This document shows, piece after piece, positions 60,524 through 64,000 of a stretch of 64,000 nt of DNA. This DNA is from Pseudomonas sp. Leaf58 (lineage in GTDB: Bacteria > Pseudomonadota > Gammaproteobacteria > Pseudomonadales > Pseudomonadaceae). The stretch spans positions 3,105,501 to 3,169,500 of the forward strand of contig NZ_CP032677.1 of NCBI RefSeq assembly GCF_003627215.1, given 5' to 3'. Positions within the stretch are counted from its first letter, which is position 1. Each line of letters starts with the position of its first letter. The position numbers were made by a program, and so were the translations under genes. The notes beneath the pieces are model-generated. The model saw nothing but the letters and a program-made list of their open reading frames with translations, ran no database searches and had not been told where the DNA came from.

Positions 60524-60730
60524 GGCGCGCTCCGAAACGGGGACGGGATGTCGGAGGCGATTATCAGAAGCTGGCAAACAGCCAGAAACGCTGCCTTGGA
60601 GGGGGCTGGCAGGTGCTTTGGGCCGGCGCACGCGGCGTGATGATTTGGGCCCAGTACGGGTTGGGCCAGGTGGCAGGACTTAGGGTGTACGCGTGAATAG
60701 CCGGCAGGTATCAATACGGCTGAACGAACG

Positions 60731-60749
60731 GGGGCCGCCTTGCGGCCCC
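60731..60749. terminator. Hairpin after the HAD gene
   Basis: GGGGCCGC and GCGGCCCC form an 8-bp stem with a CTT loop, about 30 bp beyond the HAD stop. It is the likely end of the pst-Fic-HAD transcript; there is no T-run. Confidence 0.6.
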
Positions 60750-60780
60750 ATTTACACGCGCTGGGCGTAGCTGCTGCGCT

Positions 60781-61380
60781 TCAGGAAGCAAGCACTTGCG
60801 ACCGCTGCCGCACTGGCATTTCATAGCGGTGCGGTTGCTGCCAGGCCAGCCGGGCCTGCACATCGACCGCCGCGTCTTTCACTTTCTGCGCCCAGTTCCT
60901 ATCCTTCGGGCACACCACCACCACGCGGAAGCCGTGGTCGACGCCTTCCAGCCGCACGCCCTCGGAATCATCCACATGCAAATCGATATCGAAGGCCGAC
61001 GGCAGCTTGGATGGCGAGTGCTCCAACCCGTTCTGGGCCAGGATATGCTGGTGCCGGTCACTGTTGACCACACCGTCGACACGAATGCCGTACAGCATCA
61101 GCCAGCGGCGGATGTAGGCCGGGGTGCGCCCCGACGAGGTGTAGATCCAGATGCTGCAACCTTGGCGGCGCAAGTCGCGGATCAGCTCGCGCGTACCACT
61201 GCGCAGGGGTTCACCCAACCAGCGATGGACGAATGTCGGCAACCTGCTGTCTTCGGCCGCGGCGTGCTCAGGCTGACAGGCAAGGGTGTCGTCGATATCG
61301 AACGAAATGCGTACCTGGCCGCGTTTGAACTTGCGCTCGATAGCTTGCCGCCCGCGTTCCAACAATGAACACCGTTCCAT
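60781..61380 (-). CDS. HAD-superfamily phosphatase
   Basis: A 199-residue protein. The catalytic DxD lies in ISFDIDDTLACQ (Asp28 and Asp30); motif II fits IWIYTSSGRT and motif III the acidic pair in DLHVDDSEGV. It should dephosphorylate a small metabolite, nucleotide or protein. Its ATG overlaps the stop of the Fic-like gene, so the two proteins are made together. The pairing with a Fic-like gene suggests they act on the same target, which is inference. Confidence 0.82.
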   Translation of the reverse strand: MERCSLLERGRQAIERKFKRGQVRISFDIDDTLACQPEHAAAEDSRLPTFVHRWLGEPLRSGTRELIRDLRRQGCSIWIYTSSGRTPAYIRRWLMLYGIRVDGVVNSDRHQHILAQNGLEHSPSKLPSAFDIDLHVDDSEGVRLEGVDHGFRVVVVCPKDRNWAQKVKDAAVDVQARLAWQQPHRYEMPVRQRSQVLAS

Positions 61381-62078
61381 CAGCGGCGCCTCTCACAAAC
61401 AGGCACCACTGTGCTGCTGAGGAAGAACTGGCCGGGCGCAGGCGCCTTCGCTTCGAGGAACGCGGCGTACTTTTTCTTGATCTTGGGTAATTCGTACAAT
61501 GCCTTGACACCGTGTTTAGCGGAGTTGCGAATGACCGAGGACGGGTTGAAGTAACCCTCGGCGTTGTCCAGTGACAACACGAATGGCGGTAGCCCCGCAC
61601 GCATCAGCAAGTAGCTGACAATGAGCGACCCGGTGCGGTTGTTGCCTTCGATGAACAGCTGCGGCTTGCTGAGGATGCGTACGTAAACACCGGCTGCGCG
61701 CTTCCAGATCGAATCACTGCGGTAAGCGCAGTACCAGTTGTACAAATCCTTGATGCCACCTTCGACGTTGTTGAAAAAGTGCGCTTCGGTGGCAGCAAGG
61801 TGCGGGGCGAACTCCAGGCGGCGGGCCGGGTCGCTGCCGCACAGCACGGTGGCATTGATTTCCAGCATCAGGTTCAGCTGTTGCAGGTCGAACAGGTCGA
61901 TACCGCGTGCGACATAGTCGTCAATCAAGGCATAGCCTTCAACCACGTTGAGCAGCACCTCGTCGGTGAACGGATCCCGCGGCTCGGTGAAATGCTGGCT
62001 GAGTTCGGCAAAACGGCCCTGCACCTCGCGCAGGGCGCGCTCTACTGCTGACAAATCAAGACGACACATCGCTCGCAT
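61380..62078 (-). CDS. Fic-like protein lacking the motif histidine
   Basis: A 232-residue protein with a Fic/Doc fold core. The Fic motif, normally HPFxDGNGRxxR, reads QLFIEGNNRTGS, so glutamine replaces the catalytic histidine and serine the last arginine, while the GN-R anion hole is kept. The flanking sequence (SLIVSYLLMRAGLPPFVLSL, DNAEGYFNPSSV) is protein-like and intact, so it is not a decayed gene. It starts 19 bp after pstB with AGGA six bases before the ATG. It may bind nucleotides or transfer another group. Confidence 0.78.
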   Translation of the reverse strand: MRAMCRLDLSAVERALREVQGRFAELSQHFTEPRDPFTDEVLLNVVEGYALIDDYVARGIDLFDLQQLNLMLEINATVLCGSDPARRLEFAPHLAATEAHFFNNVEGGIKDLYNWYCAYRSDSIWKRAAGVYVRILSKPQLFIEGNNRTGSLIVSYLLMRAGLPPFVLSLDNAEGYFNPSSVIRNSAKHGVKALYELPKIKKKYAAFLEAKAPAPGQFFLSSTVVPVCERRR

Positions 62079-62097
62079 GGGAAATCCTGATGGCGAA

Positions 62098-62916
62098 TCA
62101 GCTGAACTTGCCGCTGATGTAGTCAGCTGTCAGTTGCTCACGCGGGTCCTGGAAAATCTGCGTGGTCGGGCCCATTTCCACCAGGTAGCCGGTGCGGGAG
62201 CCCTGGGTGATGTCGACCGAGAAGAACGCCGTGGTGTCCGCCACCCGAATCGCCTGCTGCATGTTGTGGGTGACCAGCGCGATGGTGTAGTCCTTTTTCA
62301 GCTCGACCATCAGTTCTTCCACCCGGCGGGTGGCGATAGGGTCGAGTGCCGAGCAAGGCTCGTCCAGCAACAGCACTTCCGGCTCGGTGGCGATGGCGCG
62401 GGCAATGCACAGACGCTGCTGCTGGCCGCCGGACAGCGACAGGCCGCTGACCTTGAGCTTGTCCTTGACTTCGTCCCACAGCGCCGCGCCCTGCAGCGCG
62501 TGCTTGACGCGGTCGCCAATGTCGCCCTTGTAGCGATTCAGGCGCAGGCCGAAGGCGACATTGTCGAAGATGCTCATCGAAAACGGGTTCGGCTGCTGGA
62601 ACACCATGCCGATGTAGCGGCGCACGACCACAGGGTCGACGCCCTTGCCATACACATCTTGCCCAAGAAAGTGCACGTGGCCTTCAAAGCGGAAGCCCTT
62701 CACCAGGTCGTTCATGCGGTTGAGGCTACGCAGCACGGTACTCTTGCCGCAGCCAGACGGCCCGATGAAGCCGGTGATCTCGTTTTTCCTGATCGGCACA
62801 TGGCTGTCGCGCACGGCCATGAAATTGCCGTAGAAGATCTTGTCCAGCTTGCAGTCCATGACGATGGGGGCTTCGCTGAGCACGGGAGCGGCTTTTGGCG
62901 CAGTGGAAACGTTCAA
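62098..62916 (-). CDS. pstB: Phosphate ABC transporter ATP-binding protein PstB
   Basis: A 272-residue ATPase. Walker A is [20 protein letters not shown], the signature [18 protein letters not shown], and Walker [17 protein letters not shown], all as in PstB. It powers high-affinity phosphate import with PstA and PstC. The frame opens with a TTG at 62916, nine bases after GGGAG; an ATG at 62859 is a shorter choice. It lies 18 bp after pstA. No phoU follows; instead Fic-like and HAD genes do. Confidence 0.95.
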   Translation of the reverse strand: MNVSTAPKAAPVLSEAPIVMDCKLDKIFYGNFMAVRDSHVPIRKNEITGFIGPSGCGKSTVLRSLNRMNDLVKGFRFEGHVHFLGQDVYGKGVDPVVVRRYIGMVFQQPNPFSMSIFDNVAFGLRLNRYKGDIGDRVKHALQGAALWDEVKDKLKVSGLSLSGGQQQRLCIARAIATEPEVLLLDEPCSALDPIATRRVEELMVELKKDYTIALVTHNMQQAIRVADTTAFFSVDITQGSRTGYLVEMGPTTQIFQDPREQLTADYISGKFS

Positions 62917-62934
62917 GTTCGGATGCTCCCTTTC

Positions 62935-63828
62935 TCAATACTTGGGCTTGCCGAATACTCGGCTCAAAATGTTGATTACCAGCACAATCATTACCAGTAC
63001 CAGCGAGGCCGCCCAGGCGAGCTCGAGCTGGTTGTCGAATGGCATGCCGGAGAAGTTGTAAATCAGTACGGCAAGCGATGCCGTCGGGTTCATGACCGCC
63101 AGGTCGCCGTCATGCAGGATCCAGTAGTTGCTGAACAGCGCAGTGAACAGCAGCGGCGCGGTCTCGCCAGCGGCCCGTGCCACGGCCAGCATGACGCCGG
63201 TCAGAATGGCCGGCATACCGGTGGGCAGGACGATTTTGCAGATCACCTGCGCACGGGTGCAGCCCATGCCGTAGGCGGCATCTTTCATGATTTTGGGCAC
63301 CATCTTCATCGACTCTTCTGCCGTCAGCACGACGATGGGCAGCATCAGTACCGCCAAGGCCACGCCGCCTGCCGGCGCGGAGTAGGTACCGGTGGTCATC
63401 ACCACCAGGGCGTAGGCGAATACCCCGGCCAGGATCGACGGCAAGCCGGTGAGCATCTTGGCGGCGAAGCGCGCGGCGTTGGCCAGCTTGCTGTCCGGGC
63501 CGAGTTCGGCGAGGAACACCGCTGCCAGGATACCGACCGGCACGGCAATGGCCGCGGCAATACCGACCATGACGAAGGTACCGGCCATGGCGTTGCCAAA
63601 GCCCCCGCCCATCTCGAAGCCGGTAGGTGGCAGCTCGGTGAACACCTCAAGGTTAAGGCGTGCGCCGCCGCGGGTGATCAGCATGTACAACACGGAAATC
63701 AGCGGCACACTGGCCACCACTGCCGCACACCATGCCAGCGTGGTCAACACCAGGCTGCGCAGGGCACGGCCTTCCAGCTTGCGCTGCAGGCTGGGCAACG
63801 CGTTAACAGGGGTAGAGAGGTCTGTCAT
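62935..63828 (-). CDS. pstA: Phosphate ABC transporter permease PstA
   Basis: A 297-residue inner-membrane protein with about six helices. The coupling motif of binding-protein-dependent permeases is seen in AAYGMGCTRAQVICKIVLPT, followed by GMPAILTGVMLAVARAAGET. It forms the channel with PstC. Its ATG overlaps the pstC stop (TAATG). Confidence 0.95.
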   Translation of the reverse strand: MTDLSTPVNALPSLQRKLEGRALRSLVLTTLAWCAAVVASVPLISVLYMLITRGGARLNLEVFTELPPTGFEMGGGFGNAMAGTFVMVGIAAAIAVPVGILAAVFLAELGPDSKLANAARFAAKMLTGLPSILAGVFAYALVVMTTGTYSAPAGGVALAVLMLPIVVLTAEESMKMVPKIMKDAAYGMGCTRAQVICKIVLPTGMPAILTGVMLAVARAAGETAPLLFTALFSNYWILHDGDLAVMNPTASLAVLIYNFSGMPFDNQLELAWAASLVLVMIVLVINILSRVFGKPKY

Positions 63829-64000
63829 TATTTGTTACCCCGCTGGGCGTAGAGCATGATCATCGAGCCGAGCACGTTCACCAGCAGGGTGATGAACATC
63901 AGTACCAGTGCGGCGTACATCAACACCTCGACCTCGTTCGGGCCGGCCTCCGGGAAGTTCAGGGCCAGCAAGGCCGCCAGCGTGTTGGCCGGGGCGAACA
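63828..64000 (-). CDS. pstC: Phosphate ABC transporter permease PstC, C-terminal end (cut by window edge)
   Basis: The minus strand is open from the right edge and ends in a TAA sharing its last base with the pstA start. The visible tail reads LNFPEAGPNEVEVLMYAALV, a final membrane helix (LMFITLLVNVLGSMIMLY) and AQRGNK. Position and sequence fit PstC, the partner permease. The upstream part and any pstS gene lie outside the window. Confidence 0.9.
   Translation of the reverse strand, partial: FAPANTLAALLALNFPEAGPNEVEVLMYAALVLMFITLLVNVLGSMIMLYAQRGNK

Noticed and set aside
61948..63852. A 634-codon plus-strand frame over pstB and pstA
   Set aside because: Antisense shadow of clear pst genes.

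Overview
The window looks like the chromosome of a Pseudomonas putida-group bacterium. It has high-GC coding DNA, P. putida-type REP palindromes in many intergenic gaps, CA-rich Crc/Hfq-type leaders, and a complete ped (2-phenylethanol/ethanol oxidation) region whose gene order, as I remember it, matches P. putida KT2440. No rRNA, tRNA, CRISPR array, insertion sequence or prophage was seen.

Left part (1-11.2 kb): a catabolic cluster. A minus-strand run encodes a coniferyl-type aldehyde dehydrogenase, a Tat-exported amidase, two ketosteroid-dehydrogenase-type flavoproteins (a Delta1 type and a 4(5alpha) type) and a short-chain dehydrogenase. Divergently placed are a flavin reductase fused to a MarR-like domain and an MFS transporter. 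Crotonase-family enzymes flank the cluster. Three copies of a roughly 17-bp element lie in its two internal promoter regions. The enzyme set fits oxidation of a steroid A-ring or a similar alicyclic ketone, but the substrate is inferred.

11.2-18.8 kb: accessory DNA of lower GC. It holds a small ORF coupled to a YafY/WYL regulator, an ABM-like protein, a YjaB-like acetyltransferase, and a TetR regulator followed by a two-gene RND efflux pump. Matching operators lie in front of the regulator and of the pump.

18.8-31.8 kb: envelope and stress functions (DUF3618, holin-like and YqjD-like genes, hemerythrin, MscS channel, secreted low-complexity protein), exonuclease III, the ATP-grasp/alpha-E/transglutaminase/Anbu proteasome-like operon, and D-serine dehydratase.

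31.9-57.8 kb: a HipBA module, then the ped region. It contains a hybrid kinase, an ErcA-type iron alcohol dehydrogenase, pqqD and an unlisted 23-residue pqqA, aldehyde dehydrogenase PedI, lanthanide-type PedH, its accessory proteins, cytochrome PedF, calcium-type PedE, a pentapeptide protein, PedS2/PedR2, the PQQ-associated ABC exporter set, a CXXCW protein, the AgmR/PedR1 regulator, its NahK-like kinase and a FIST sensor. A recurring TACTnCCTTGGTA-type element and AAnAAnAA leaders tie many of these promoters together.

57.8-64 kb: a REP-bounded 237-bp tandem array, a porin, and a phosphate-uptake operon (pstC-pstA-pstB) that runs on into a Fic-like protein lacking the canonical histidine and a HAD-family phosphatase.
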